Below the pieces are notes generated by a model. That model was not told the DNA's origin, searched no databases, and saw only the letters and a list, made by a program, of their open reading frames with translations. A program made the position numbers and the translations under genes. A stretch of DNA of 64,000 nucleotides from Planctomicrobium sp051466335. Its GTDB lineage: Bacteria; Planctomycetota; Planctomycetia; Planctomycetales; Planctomycetaceae. Location of the stretch: NCBI RefSeq assembly GCF_051466335.1, contig NZ_CP195793.1, positions 4,588,001 through 4,652,000 on the forward strand. The letters are read 5' to 3'. Positions 52,623 through 61,382 of this stretch are shown one piece after another. How positions within the stretch are numbered: position 1 is the first letter of the stretch; each line of letters opens with the position of its first letter.

Positions 52623-54439
52623 CGAATTCCCACGCACTGAACTCATCCGACCGAATCAACGACGTTGAACATCACTTCCGCGTTACGGCGGGACCTGGTT
52701 CTGGCAAAACGCATTGGCTCATTGGACATGTACGGCACGTTGCGCAAGCATCCCAGCGTCTCACTCCTTGCTCCCGCATTGGTGTGATTTCGTACACAAA
52801 TATCGCCGTCCGAGAGATTCAGCGACGACTTGGCGCGGCGGCAGATGTCGCGGAAGTATCCACGATTCATAGCTTTCTTTTTGGCAATATCGTCCGTCCC
52901 TATCTGCATCTCTTGAAGGACTCTGTTGGAGCTGACGTTGCTTCACATCATCTGGTTGACACACATTCCGAACACTTCATCGCTCATGACGTGTTTGATG
53001 GCTGGCTCGATCTTTACAGCCGTCGTCAATTGCTCATGCAGCAGAACAATCTGCAACTCCTGAAAACGCGACTACGCAGCATTTCCGTACGCATTGACAA
53101 TCAAGGCTTGCCTTTCCACACCCCGTGCAAGTCCGAATCGCGAGACAAGCACATTATAGACTTGCTGACACCGGAACGGCTCCTGGAATACAAGAGCCAG
53201 TATTGGAAAAGAGGGCATATTGATCATGAGGATGTGCTCTACTTCGCCTATCGTCTGCTAAGAGAGTTTCCCGCACTCAGGCAGTTTCTCAGTGCGAAGT
53301 TTCCATATCTTTTTATTGACGAGTTTCAGGACACCACGCCGGTGCAGGCGGCAGTCGTCCGCTGGCTTGCCGAAACTGGAACTGTGGTCGGAGTTATCGG
53401 TGATCCTGAACAGGCGATCTACAGCTTTCTCGACGCCAGTCCGACACATTTTATCGGGTTCCAGCTTCCTGGTTTCAAAGCCTATGCGATTGAAGGAAAT
53501 CGCCGCAGTACACGATCACTCGTCTTATTTCTCAATGGCATTCGCACCGATGGGCTAGAGCAGAACCCCGTTGAGACAGAGGAAGGAACACCACCAACCA
53601 TCTACTTTGGTGATCTGGCGGATTCCTTGTCGCATGCCCGCGCGAATACTCGGCATGGTTCGACTATGCTTGTACTGGCTCGAAGCCACAAAGACGTTTT
53701 GCGAGCACGCCGACCGGATGTTGCCAAGAGTACGGCGACGTGGGAAAGCGTTGAGCAAGCAGATGTTGACCGTCACCGCTTCTTGTTTACCGTTGCATTA
53801 GCAACTGATCTGGCTTTACGAGGGCTATACGACCTGGCCGTTCAGAGACTTGTTCAGGGAATTTCGTCCCGAAAGCGATTCCGGACACCCATCAAGTACG
53901 GCGGCGAGGTCACGATAGAAAAACGCCGCGCACTTGCACTGTCGCTTTTGGAATACATGGTTTCCCAGCATGCGGTAATGCTTCAGCGGTCGACTCTCGA
54001 AGTCTATCGTTCCCTCACAGAATTTGTCTGCACGTGTCTCGATGGACTGTCACTTACGAAAGCCACCCGAGGTAAATTCTGCGATCAGATGACGTCATCT
54101 GCATATGCCGACCTCGTTCACGGCATCAAGACCACTGATGAAACCAGGCTCACTCGCACGATTCATCAGGCGAAAGGAGGAGAAGCCGAAGCAGTCTTCG
54201 TGGTATTGGACAACGGGGAAGCAGAGCATATCCTCAATCCCCAGGCGGGGGAAGAGGAGCATCGCATCACCTACGTCGCACTGAGTCGTGCCAAATCGGA
54301 ACTTTTCATCTACTGCCCAGATCCCAATCTCCAAGATCGGTTTAACGCGCGCGGGGCGAACGTCGTCATTCTCCCACGCAACGAGCCCGCCGTCGGGGAG
54401 CCAACGGCAACGAAACGCCGTCGAAAAGCATCTTCGTAA
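52619..54439 (+). CDS. UvrD/PcrA-like SF1 helicase (GajB-like)
   Basis: A 606-residue SF1A helicase: Walker A AGPGSGKTH (residues 24-32), motif Ia SYTNIAVREI, motif II FIDEFQDTTP (near 231), motif III GDPEQAIYSF (near 262), motif V TIHQAKGGEAE and motif VI YVALSRAKSE (near 550). Paired with the OLD nuclease this is the Gabija arrangement (class 2 OLD with UvrD). It starts on the ATG of the ATGA overlap at 52619, so expression is coupled. The open frame 16 codons further upstream is not used. Longer than the prototype GajB (about 490). Confidence 0.85.
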   Translation: MTNSHALNSSDRINDVEHHFRVTAGPGSGKTHWLIGHVRHVAQASQRLTPCSRIGVISYTNIAVREIQRRLGAAADVAEVSTIHSFLFGNIVRPYLHLLKDSVGADVASHHLVDTHSEHFIAHDVFDGWLDLYSRRQLLMQQNNLQLLKTRLRSISVRIDNQGLPFHTPCKSESRDKHIIDLLTPERLLEYKSQYWKRGHIDHEDVLYFAYRLLREFPALRQFLSAKFPYLFIDEFQDTTPVQAAVVRWLAETGTVVGVIGDPEQAIYSFLDASPTHFIGFQLPGFKAYAIEGNRRSTRSLVLFLNGIRTDGLEQNPVETEEGTPPTIYFGDLADSLSHARANTRHGSTMLVLARSHKDVLRARRPDVAKSTATWESVEQADVDRHRFLFTVALATDLALRGLYDLAVQRLVQGISSRKRFRTPIKYGGEVTIEKRRALALSLLEYMVSQHAVMLQRSTLEVYRSLTEFVCTCLDGLSLTKATRGKFCDQMTSSAYADLVHGIKTTDETRLTRTIHQAKGGEAEAVFVVLDNGEAEHILNPQAGEEEHRITYVALSRAKSELFIYCPDPNLQDRFNARGANVVILPRNEPAVGEPTATKRRRKASS

Positions 54440-54824
54440 GGGTGCACCATGCAATTCGGTTACTGTGTCGTCAATGTCGCCCGTCCGGCTGGGTTTTTCG
54501 TAGAAACTCGCATAAACTCTGACCTTGCCGATAATTTCGCTTGCGGCTATCGACGGCACAAAACCGTACCGTGATTGACTGTTTTTTTATTATCCGGCAA
54601 GCCTAATCAATGCTCTACCGCCAAAATAAGGGACGTAGTTTCCAAAAAAACACTCCGTCTCGAAAAGGACAAGCATCTTGTATGAGCTTGAATAATCCAC
54701 CGATCAACAGAAACTGTTCAATCAGTTCGCTGACGACATAGGCTTCAAGAAATCGCTATCGAACGCGATTTTAGAGTCGAATAAACCGAGGTGACGTGAA
54801 GCTCACCAAACCAGGGCCGCATCA
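54440..54824. other. AT-rich gap between two defence modules
   Basis: Noncoding by my reading; the minus-strand open frame across its left end is antisense to the helicase gene. It presumably carries a separate promoter for the next pair. No palindrome or repeat stands out. Confidence 0.4.
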
Positions 54825-55745
54825 ATGTCTTCATCAATAGCACAACAACGTCACCAGGGTCTCACAAAGGCTGGTGTCCTAGATTGGCTCAATGAATCCC
54901 ATTCACCCACCAAAAGGGAGAACTACTTCCACAGCCGGTATTCGGAATCGGTAGAAGGGTGGAATACTGTTTCCGATTTGGTGGCCGAATATTTTCGATC
55001 TGCCCATGACGATGCAATCCAGAGATTCCGAAGAATCGCCGGCATGTCGTTACATCCCACTGGACAAAGCCAACCACTTCCCTCTCCGTACGATCAATAT
55101 CCCTTTGGTTTCCCTGACATCGCTGTCCAGGGGTTATTCGGCGAGGTTCTCGCGGGACTTCTCGCCGAGACATGCGGAGCGGCCGGATTTGACAACTGGG
55201 AAGTCCCAGCACATCTGTTTCACACGCACATAATTGCCTTTCAGCAATTGGAGCAACAGTCCCAGAGCGGGATAACGGCGACAACACTGTTCGGTCGGAC
55301 TGGCGACGACTGCCTTGCTTTTCGTCGTGATCCGAAAACGTCAGAGATCGTGTCCGTTCTCTATTGTGAAGCGAAATGTACGACTAGACATAACATTTCC
55401 CTGGTTCAAGAAGCACACGCTAAAGCAGCGACAAGTGGGATCGTCGATATTTTTCAACTCATCGAAGCCCTCGCTTCGAGAAACTCAACAGATGCAGATG
55501 AATGGACCAACGCACTGCGAGTACTCCATGGAAGGCTGCATTCAAACCCCTCTGTCTCCATCGATCGTAGCGATGCTGTGTACTACCTCCATGGCCAAGC
55601 GCCAATTCAACGCGCCACATGGATCGATAGTGACAATCCAATACCGGAATACACTGCTGCACGACACCTGCATGCCATAGAAGTCCATCTTTCCGATGTA
55701 TTAGTTCGCGTTCGCTCCATCTACTGCCCCCAGGTGTGGACATGA
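54825..55745 (+). CDS. Putative PD-(D/E)xK nuclease subunit (HamA/AbpA-like)
   Basis: This 306-residue protein has a helical N-terminal part with GEVLAGLLAE (E107) and then a nuclease-like core: GDDCLAFRRD (D161/D162), a short hairpin, and YCEAKC (E182-x-K184). The E...D...ExK spacing fits a PD-(D/E)xK active site. It overlaps a large Ski2-like helicase gene by ATGA, the organisation of Hachiman (HamA, DUF1837, with HamB) and of AbpAB. Overall sequence resemblance to the HamA I know is weak, so this is a family-level inference and a novel nuclease family remains possible. Confidence 0.55.
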   Translation: MSSSIAQQRHQGLTKAGVLDWLNESHSPTKRENYFHSRYSESVEGWNTVSDLVAEYFRSAHDDAIQRFRRIAGMSLHPTGQSQPLPSPYDQYPFGFPDIAVQGLFGEVLAGLLAETCGAAGFDNWEVPAHLFHTHIIAFQQLEQQSQSGITATTLFGRTGDDCLAFRRDPKTSEIVSVLYCEAKCTTRHNISLVQEAHAKAATSGIVDIFQLIEALASRNSTDADEWTNALRVLHGRLHSNPSVSIDRSDAVYYLHGQAPIQRATWIDSDNPIPEYTAARHLHAIEVHLSDVLVRVRSIYCPQVWT

Positions 55746-58700
55746 GCAAAGCCGAAGCATTAAGGCTAGCGACGGAGTGGTTGAACAACACCGCGAAAGC
55801 TGGCCTCCGCCCTGTCGATGCTCGGCTCTACAGCCACCAAAGCCGAATTCGTAGTGGCCAACCGGGACTGCCCAGTTGGAAAGAGGCCGAGGCGACTGAT
55901 CGCCTGCAGGATGCTGCCCAAATGATACACGCGGGTCTTTTCTTGCGTCGCGAAGAGCAGCCAGAATGGTCGGCGTGCATTCGAAGAGCAGGTGAGATCT
56001 TAGAGTGGCTATCTAACCCATCTGTTCGACCAGGCAGCGTTCCCTCGCGGTTGCTAGCTGGTGCTGCCTATTGGCTTGCCGGATATCCGGCTCGCTCAGG
56101 CTCAATGCTGGAGCAAGTCGAGAGCGATGAAGAATCGGAGATCTTGCGGCATTATTTAAAGGGTGACTTCCATGCAGCACTCGAATCGACTCACAGATTC
56201 TGGGAGCAGCGAGCCACTGCACATTCACCAGGAGCCCTTCCAACTGACTCTCAATGGATACTCGATGAGGTTGTGCGATGCCTGGGCTTGCTGTCTGCCG
56301 ATATTAGATGGGGTGATGATCAACGATCCTTGACTGCGCTCGAAAAGCTCGATGCGATCTCATCGTTGCTCACGATCGAACGTGATGCCTTCTCTTGGCT
56401 ACTTGCTCGGCTGACCACCGAATGCGCCAAGGAAACAATGCTGCATACGTGGCGGAGGGTCCTTTCAGAGCTTTCATCCGGAATGCCACCAGATGGTCAA
56501 GCGGCTTTCGATCGATATGCCCGTCTCAACTGCCTGTACCGGCGAGCGACAGCGTGGCCGTCGCAGGAGGACGGAATTCGACGCCTGACATCTGCGGGTT
56601 CCTTTGCGCTGTGTACGCCAACCGGTTCTGGAAAGACCAGTGTTGCTGAGGTCGCAATTCTTCAGGCCTTGTTCGGATCGGAAAGTAGTTCTCCGCTATG
56701 CCTATATCTTGTTCCGAGTCGAGCGCTCGCAGCAGAAGTGGAAGGGAAAATGACGCGGGTATTACGACGAATGTCGCATCGGCATGTCGTCGTTACCGGT
56801 CTCTATGGCGGAACCGATTGGGGACCAACCGATGCCTGGCTTACCTCTGACGACCCGACTGTTCTCATTTGCACGTACGAAAAAGGGGAGGCACTTGTTC
56901 GTTTTTTAGGTCCCTTATTCCTCACCCGTATGGCTCTTGTGGTACTCGATGAAGCACACATGGTGCAGTTCAACGGTTATACGGCTGACCTTAGGCGAGC
57001 CGAGAGCCGGTCACTCCGTCTCGAATCGCTTGCTGCTCGAATTCGCCATTTGGTTCCGAAAGATCGTTGTCGTGTCATTGCTCTATCGGCCGTCGCGGCA
57101 GGACTCGAAGATGCATTGCACACATGGGTCGGCGCATCCCCTGATACACACCCAGTGAAAACGCTCTATCGGAGCACACGCCAGCTCATCGGACGATTGG
57201 AAGTAACATCTCAAGGGCGTTTCGCGATTTACTACGATTTTCTCGACGGGGCACCTCTGGCGTTTTCACACGATTCTGAAGCTACGCCCTATGTCCCATC
57301 TGCAATAGCTCAATGTCCGCCAAAGCCTGTATGGATTGGCCCGGAAAAATCATTGCGCCCCCCACTGCTTTGGGCTGCGCTCAAACTAGCGGCAGCAGAT
57401 GATCGAGGTGAGCATCATGCAGTCTTGATTTCCATCACACAGAAGATCGCAGGTGTCGCAAAGGATTTCTTGCAATTGCTTGAAAAGGGCTGGAAGGGAC
57501 TGGAAATCCCGTTGGTGCTGCGTGAAGCCAACACCGAAGGAGAGAGAGAGCTCTGGAATTCCACGCTCGTTGTGTGCGAAGACTATTATGGCTCTCACAG
57601 TTACGAATACAGGCTTCTTAAGTATGGCATCGTCCTACATCATTCGAGCCTGCCAAGGCCGTTGGGGCGTCTATTTGTGGACGTAGTACAAGCTGGACTT
57701 GCAAATGTTGTGGTTGCCACTTCGACTCTATCGGAAGGAGTGAATATTCCGGTGGAAACCGTTCTCGTGCCTTCGCTGCTTCGGAGTGGACGCACCATGA
57801 ATGTTTCCGAGTTTCGCAATCTTGCTGGAAGAGCCGGACGGCCAGGTGTCTCAACTGAAGGTAAAGTGCTGGTTCTTGTTCGACCTGACGCGAACGAAAC
57901 TCCTTCGAGGCGGTACAACGAGTTGAGAAGAGAATTGCTCAAGACGGTACAGCCGGACGTTCCACGTAGTCCGGCTTTACATGCCATCTACGACGTCTGG
58001 GAGCAGTGGTGTCAATTAACTCGAACTACAGATGTCGGCCGATTTCTCCAGTGGCTGGAGTCGGTTGATCCGCAGCAGTCGGACTCTGATTTTGGTTCGC
58101 TGGATAGTCTTGATGGGTTTCTACTTGCCGGTATGGTTGAACATGAGGAGATTCGTGCGCTGACCGATTGGGAGGCGTCCCTTCAGGATCTCTGGCGGGG
58201 TATCTTTGCATCTGCCGCCGCCAATCCATTTTATTTTCAAGCATTTTTATCTCGGGGGAGAGCAATTCCTGTCGTCTACCCTGATCGAAATGGGCGACGT
58301 AGACTTTACAAAACGGGATTACCACCATCGACCGCGTCCGATCTTCTTCTGCGACTACAGTCCATTCTGATGGTATTGAAGGAGGGAGACGGATATGCCG
58401 AAATGGACGCTGGTAAGCGATTTGAATACATCGCAAGAACTGTCACGGCACTTGCTGAAATCAAGCGATTCCGCCCAGATGCCGATGCCGATGAGTGGTT
58501 GTCAACGTTGAGGTGGTGGGTTCAAGCTCCAAATGCTGCGACGCCAAATGACTCGAAAGTTGCAGAGTGGCATTCGAACGCCAATTCCTGGTTTGCTTAC
58601 CGTTACTGTTGGGGCCTTGGCAGTGTCGTTGGTGTTACTTTCGACATTGTCCATGAAGGGCAGCTTTTGCCGACTACGCTTGAGCAGTGGAATGAGACAG

Positions 58701-59170
58701 GGCTTCCGTGGAGTGTGTTTTGGCTCAAGGAGCTCGTGACCTGGGGTACTCTTGAGCCTGTCGTAGCATTTTTGATGGCCAGGTCTCTGGCCCGTACGCG
58801 AGCAGAAGCTACCGAATTTGTTTCAGAGTATTACCAGTCGTCGTATGCAGTAGCAGCAGCTGATCCACTTGATCCCAGGGCGATCCGCGACTGGAGTGAA
58901 GAACGCTTTCCTGGCACTGACATCAGGCAAAGAAGGCTGCCAAGAAACATCCGGATTGATGAAGTCGATTCCTCACTCGCTGGTTTTCGGGGACGGATTC
59001 GCGTGATGCCCATTGTACGGTCCGACAGTATTGAGTGGATCGACTGCGCTGGATTTGTATTGGGTCGATCTGCTAGGACGTCCCTTCCCAGCTCAGAAGA
59101 GGTGATTTCAACGATTGATTTTGTATTTGACGTTGATCGCCTCCATGTGTCTGTCGAGTGGTATCTTTAA
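55742..59170 (+). CDS. Large Ski2-like SF2 helicase (HamB/AbpB-like)
   Basis: This 1142-residue helicase has a helical N-terminal region of about 280 residues without known motifs, then Walker A TPTGSGKTS (near 292), Ia LVPSRALAAEV, DEAH in VVLDEAHMV (near 402), SAT-like ALSAVAA, and the C-terminal RecA block with STLSEGVNIP (near 660) and LAGRAGRPG (near 694), the latter characteristic of the Ski2/Hel308 group. The C-terminal 400 residues are unclassified. Start chosen at the ATGA overlap with the nuclease gene; an ATG six nt earlier is possible. Most consistent with a Hachiman-type helicase. Confidence 0.72.
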   Translation: MSKAEALRLATEWLNNTAKAGLRPVDARLYSHQSRIRSGQPGLPSWKEAEATDRLQDAAQMIHAGLFLRREEQPEWSACIRRAGEILEWLSNPSVRPGSVPSRLLAGAAYWLAGYPARSGSMLEQVESDEESEILRHYLKGDFHAALESTHRFWEQRATAHSPGALPTDSQWILDEVVRCLGLLSADIRWGDDQRSLTALEKLDAISSLLTIERDAFSWLLARLTTECAKETMLHTWRRVLSELSSGMPPDGQAAFDRYARLNCLYRRATAWPSQEDGIRRLTSAGSFALCTPTGSGKTSVAEVAILQALFGSESSSPLCLYLVPSRALAAEVEGKMTRVLRRMSHRHVVVTGLYGGTDWGPTDAWLTSDDPTVLICTYEKGEALVRFLGPLFLTRMALVVLDEAHMVQFNGYTADLRRAESRSLRLESLAARIRHLVPKDRCRVIALSAVAAGLEDALHTWVGASPDTHPVKTLYRSTRQLIGRLEVTSQGRFAIYYDFLDGAPLAFSHDSEATPYVPSAIAQCPPKPVWIGPEKSLRPPLLWAALKLAAADDRGEHHAVLISITQKIAGVAKDFLQLLEKGWKGLEIPLVLREANTEGERELWNSTLVVCEDYYGSHSYEYRLLKYGIVLHHSSLPRPLGRLFVDVVQAGLANVVVATSTLSEGVNIPVETVLVPSLLRSGRTMNVSEFRNLAGRAGRPGVSTEGKVLVLVRPDANETPSRRYNELRRELLKTVQPDVPRSPALHAIYDVWEQWCQLTRTTDVGRFLQWLESVDPQQSDSDFGSLDSLDGFLLAGMVEHEEIRALTDWEASLQDLWRGIFASAAANPFYFQAFLSRGRAIPVVYPDRNGRRRLYKTGLPPSTASDLLLRLQSILMVLKEGDGYAEMDAGKRFEYIARTVTALAEIKRFRPDADADEWLSTLRWWVQAPNAATPNDSKVAEWHSNANSWFAYRYCWGLGSVVGVTFDIVHEGQLLPTTLEQWNETGLPWSVFWLKELVTWGTLEPVVAFLMARSLARTRAEATEFVSEYYQSSYAVAAADPLDPRAIRDWSEERFPGTDIRQRRLPRNIRIDEVDSSLAGFRGRIRVMPIVRSDSIEWIDCAGFVLGRSARTSLPSSEEVISTIDFVFDVDRLHVSVEWYL

Positions 59171-59362
59171 ATGTTTCGTGATGCCTTGCGTCGTGTGACT
59201 GAAAAATTGGTGTTTCTACGAGTAAAGGAGCATGCGGTCGAAACACGGTTCAATATCGGATATCACTTGATCAAATACCGGAGAGTTCCATATGGCCATG
59301 CGGGTCAGAAAGGGCGTCTGATCGCGAATTTCCCCGGGAAATTCCACCTATGCAGTGCATAG
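59171..59362 (+). CDS. Possible short third gene of the helicase operon
   Basis: A 63-codon frame begins with ATG immediately after the helicase TAA. The product is basic (MFRDALRRVTEKLVFLRVKEH...) with no known motif. Coupled reinitiation is possible, but the second half looks noncoding and no Shine-Dalgarno is distinct from the coding sequence. Low confidence. Confidence 0.25.
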   Translation: MFRDALRRVTEKLVFLRVKEHAVETRFNIGYHLIKYRRVPYGHAGQKGRLIANFPGKFHLCSA

Positions 59363-59455
59363 GGAAGACGCCTGAACGTTTTGTGGCTTGAAATGCCCTC
59401 TCAGACTTGTGTGCCCCATGTCTGGTGTGGAGACGTCATGTCAGGGCATTCTGGT

Positions 59456-59482
59456 GGGCGGTGAAGAGTTTCCTCACCGCCC
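59456..59482. terminator. Strong hairpin after the defence operon
   Basis: A perfect 9-bp GC-rich stem (GGGCGGTGA 59456-59464 with TCACCGCCC 59474-59482) has a 9-nt loop. No T-run follows on either strand, so it is only a possible transcript end. Confidence 0.4.
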
Positions 59483-59570
59483 GGCCCGTGTGGGGCAAGA
59501 TGGGAGAATGCCAGCTCAAAAGCTGTCAGTCAACAAGAGAGTTGGAGGACTGGCCAGAGGCCATTGTGGA

Positions 59571-59650
59571 CGGCTCGCATGGCTCGCCGTTGGGGGAGAA
59601 GCGGCAGCCGAACATCCGCCATGCGGTCAGTTCGGAATTTCGATGAATGA
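59571..59650. repeat. Degenerate repeat type II, copy 1
   Basis: Shares GGCTCGCATGGCTCGCCG, then CAGCCGAACA and GTTCGGAAT-x-ACGAT-like blocks, in the same order and spacing with 60163-60245. Both copies are intergenic in the mobile-element backbone. Confidence 0.6.
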
Positions 59651-59802
59651 GCACTTGGGAAGTGCAGTCGAGCTGAAGAAGAGTGCCAGCGTTACTCAGG
59701 ACGACCAGTGAGACAAGGGTACTGGCCTCGGGAAGCCAATATGGTCAGGGCCGGACATCAGCGCCGCCGTCTGCGTTAGGGAATCGCAACATCCTGGACC
59801 GA

Positions 59803-59979
59803 TCAGGGCGTCTCATTCTGCTGCGCGATGGTCGTCCGCTCTTCAAAGCCGTCTGGCACTACCTCCCTGATCCAACTTCGTTGCCGGAGAAGGGACGTGA
59901 GGATTCGGGATAATGCCTCGGCATGTTCTCGATCCTCGGCAACGATGTCAATTTCTACCCGGAGGCGGTAGTGCTTCAT
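59803..59979 (-). CDS. Small mobile-element protein, 58 residues
   Basis: A short frame with a clear AAGGA Shine-Dalgarno eight nt before its ATG (59979) encodes MKHYRLRVEIDIVAEDREHA, then EALSRILTSLLRQ and VVPDGFEERTTI. The pattern of a beta strand, a helix and a second strand suggests a small folded domain. No family recognised. It is oriented with the backbone genes and marks resumption of the backbone right of the defence cargo. Confidence 0.65.
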   Translation of the reverse strand: MKHYRLRVEIDIVAEDREHAEALSRILTSLLRQRSWIREVVPDGFEERTTIAQQNETP

Positions 59980-60162
59980 CGGCGGTTCCTTTCGTTAGAG
60001 GTTTCTCAATCTCAATGTTGCTTGCCGCACAGAAAGAGGTTGCGATCGGCCTTCCGGCTTCTGCCGGCTAACAACGGGACGGGATGATATCCGTGCAACC
60101 CTGCCTCAATCCGCAGACTAAGTCAAAGGGAATTGATGGCAGAATGCGGGGGCATTCGCAGG

Positions 60163-60245
60163 CGGCTCGCATGGCTCGCCGGTGAGGAACAACAACAGCC
60201 GAACACCGACCAAGGGGCAGGTTCGGAATCACGATAACTGAACGC
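60163..60245. repeat. Degenerate repeat type II, copy 2
   Basis: Partner of 59571-59650; see that entry. The shared block GGCTCGCATGGCTCGCCG is exact over 18 nt. Confidence 0.6.
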
Positions 60246-60296
60246 CCACGGGAACCGTGAGCAGGAGTCAAAGGAAGGGCTAATAATAATCGAAAA

Positions 60297-60345
60297 GGAA
60301 GCGGCCTCGGCAGATTGTAAGCTCGGGCGGGGGCTTACACCTCTT
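60297..60345. repeat. Intergenic repeat type I, copy 1
   Basis: Shares AAGCGGCCT, GGCAG, GCTC, GGCGGG and GGCTTACACC in order, with only a few substitutions or single-base gaps, with 61108-61156. Each copy lies between two backbone genes. Confidence 0.65.
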
Positions 60346-60425
60346 GACCGGCCATAGCCAGAGACGGGCTGGTGATACGCCTCGGTTCCTCGTTGCAGCC
60401 CGTCTCGGGTTGAGGTGGGCCTCCG

Positions 60426-60761
60426 TTATCCGGTCGCCTCGGCAATGACAGCACGCAGGGTGGCAAGTGGCTCCGCTTCCCATTCCATTTGCGTGCAAGC
60501 CTGCGGATCGTCGGCTTCCAATGCCGCTTCCATTGCTGTCAGAGCCTGCTTGCAGGCTGCCAGCAGTTTTGGGGCAACGACCATCAACCGTAGTGCGGAC
60601 AGCGTCGGCGGCACAGGGTCATCACCTATGGGCAACCAGAACGGGCGGCTTCTGACGATCTCATCGCCCTCGGCGTCCCGGATGAAGGCTATGTCCTCGG
60701 TGCCGTCCTGCTCGAATTCGAGGCTCCACGGCTGGGTAGAGTCGATCACTTGCGATGTCAT
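60426..60761 (-). CDS. Mobile-element hypothetical protein
   Basis: The 111-residue acidic product (PWSLEFEQDGTEDIAFIRDAEG... then LRLMVVAPKLLAACKQALTAMEAAL) has an N-terminal beta-rich part and a C-terminal helix. Similar small proteins carrying an AAPKLLAACK-like helix are common in phages and integrative elements of unknown role. It follows the 61-residue gene on the same strand by 33 nt. Confidence 0.65.
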   Translation of the reverse strand: MTSQVIDSTQPWSLEFEQDGTEDIAFIRDAEGDEIVRSRPFWLPIGDDPVPPTLSALRLMVVAPKLLAACKQALTAMEAALEADDPQACTQMEWEAEPLATLRAVIAEATG

Positions 60762-60794
60762 GGCAGAATCCTTTCGTGTTGGGGAGAGGGCCGC

Positions 60795-60980
60795 TTAGCG
60801 GAAGCGGCCCAGGAGGTCGATGGCCTCTAAGCCGAGCAGTTCCTCGGCGTCGTAGCCACTGGGCTGGCTGTCATCGTCGAAGGCAAGCGGCGTTGTGCGG
60901 ATCAGGTCGCGAATGTCGGCGTCGTCCCAATCAGATGTGTCGAAAGAATCGAAGGACGGATTGTCATGAGGGTGGGCCAT
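60795..60980 (-). CDS. Small acidic mobile-element protein, 61 residues
   Basis: The ATG at 60980 has AAGGAG nine nt upstream. The product is very acidic (SFDSFDTSDWDDADIRDLIR) and ends LLGLEAIDLLGRFR. The upstream open extension (to 61184) reads through a repeat and is rejected. Acidity could suggest a DNA-mimic or antirestriction role, but nothing in the sequence proves it. Confidence 0.55.
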   Translation of the reverse strand: MAHPHDNPSFDSFDTSDWDDADIRDLIRTTPLAFDDDSQPSGYDAEELLGLEAIDLLGRFR

Positions 60981-61107
60981 CGGTGTTACTCCTTGTCTTG
61001 TGTTGCAGGCCGTCCCATGCGGCCTTCCGGGGGTGAACACAAGCCGCCCTTCAGACGGAGGCGGAGCGGACCTGCCAGCGAAAGGCCGAAGGCTTCCGCC
61101 TTGCGGA

Positions 61108-61156
61108 AAGCGGCCTTGGCAGCTTGCAGGCTCCGGCGGGCGGCTTACACCCCCCG
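61108..61156. repeat. Intergenic repeat type I, copy 2
   Basis: Partner of 60297-60345; see that entry. It lies about 130 nt before the start of the 61-residue gene. Confidence 0.65.
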
Positions 61157-61231
61157 CTGTTGAAGGCCGCTGACGGGCTGCCACGAGCAGTAGTCAAGGA
61201 AGTACCGATGGCTGCCTGCGCCGAGAACCCG

Positions 61232-61381
61232 TTAGTCATCTTTGGGCAACAACAAGGTTGTCACGGAGCGGTCGGCTTCGGGGGTGATCCAGAAGCGATG
61301 AGAACCGGAGCCGTAGGCCGAGAGAGCAGCCGGTCGTCTTGATGCAGGGCTTCGTCGGTATCGCTCTGGTGATCTCCGTGG
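61232..61381 (-). pseudogene. Frameshifted remnant paralogous to the 90-residue gene at 62 kb
   Basis: The minus strand reads GDHQSDTDEALHQDDRLLS and, after a 2-nt frame correction, AYGSGSHRFWI and DRSVTTLLLPKDD, matching the C-terminal half of the 62025-62297 product (NDEALRHGGRLFSAYGSGSHRFWI ... in segments). A duplicated TC dinucleotide near 61326 explains the shift. No start or N-terminal half is present. It abuts the stop of the 61383 gene. Confidence 0.75.
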
Positions 61382-61382
61382 G

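Larger units (their letters stand above)
59980..60425. other. Intergenic region with two repeat elements
   Basis: No gene is called. It holds repeat type II copy 2 (60163-60245) and repeat type I copy 1 (60297-60345). Short minus-strand frames through it look like repeat sequence rather than protein. Confidence 0.5.

Noticed and set aside
59388..59711. Plus-strand open frame after the defence operon
   Set aside because: It runs across the hairpin and repeat sequence, has no Shine-Dalgarno and no protein-like pattern.
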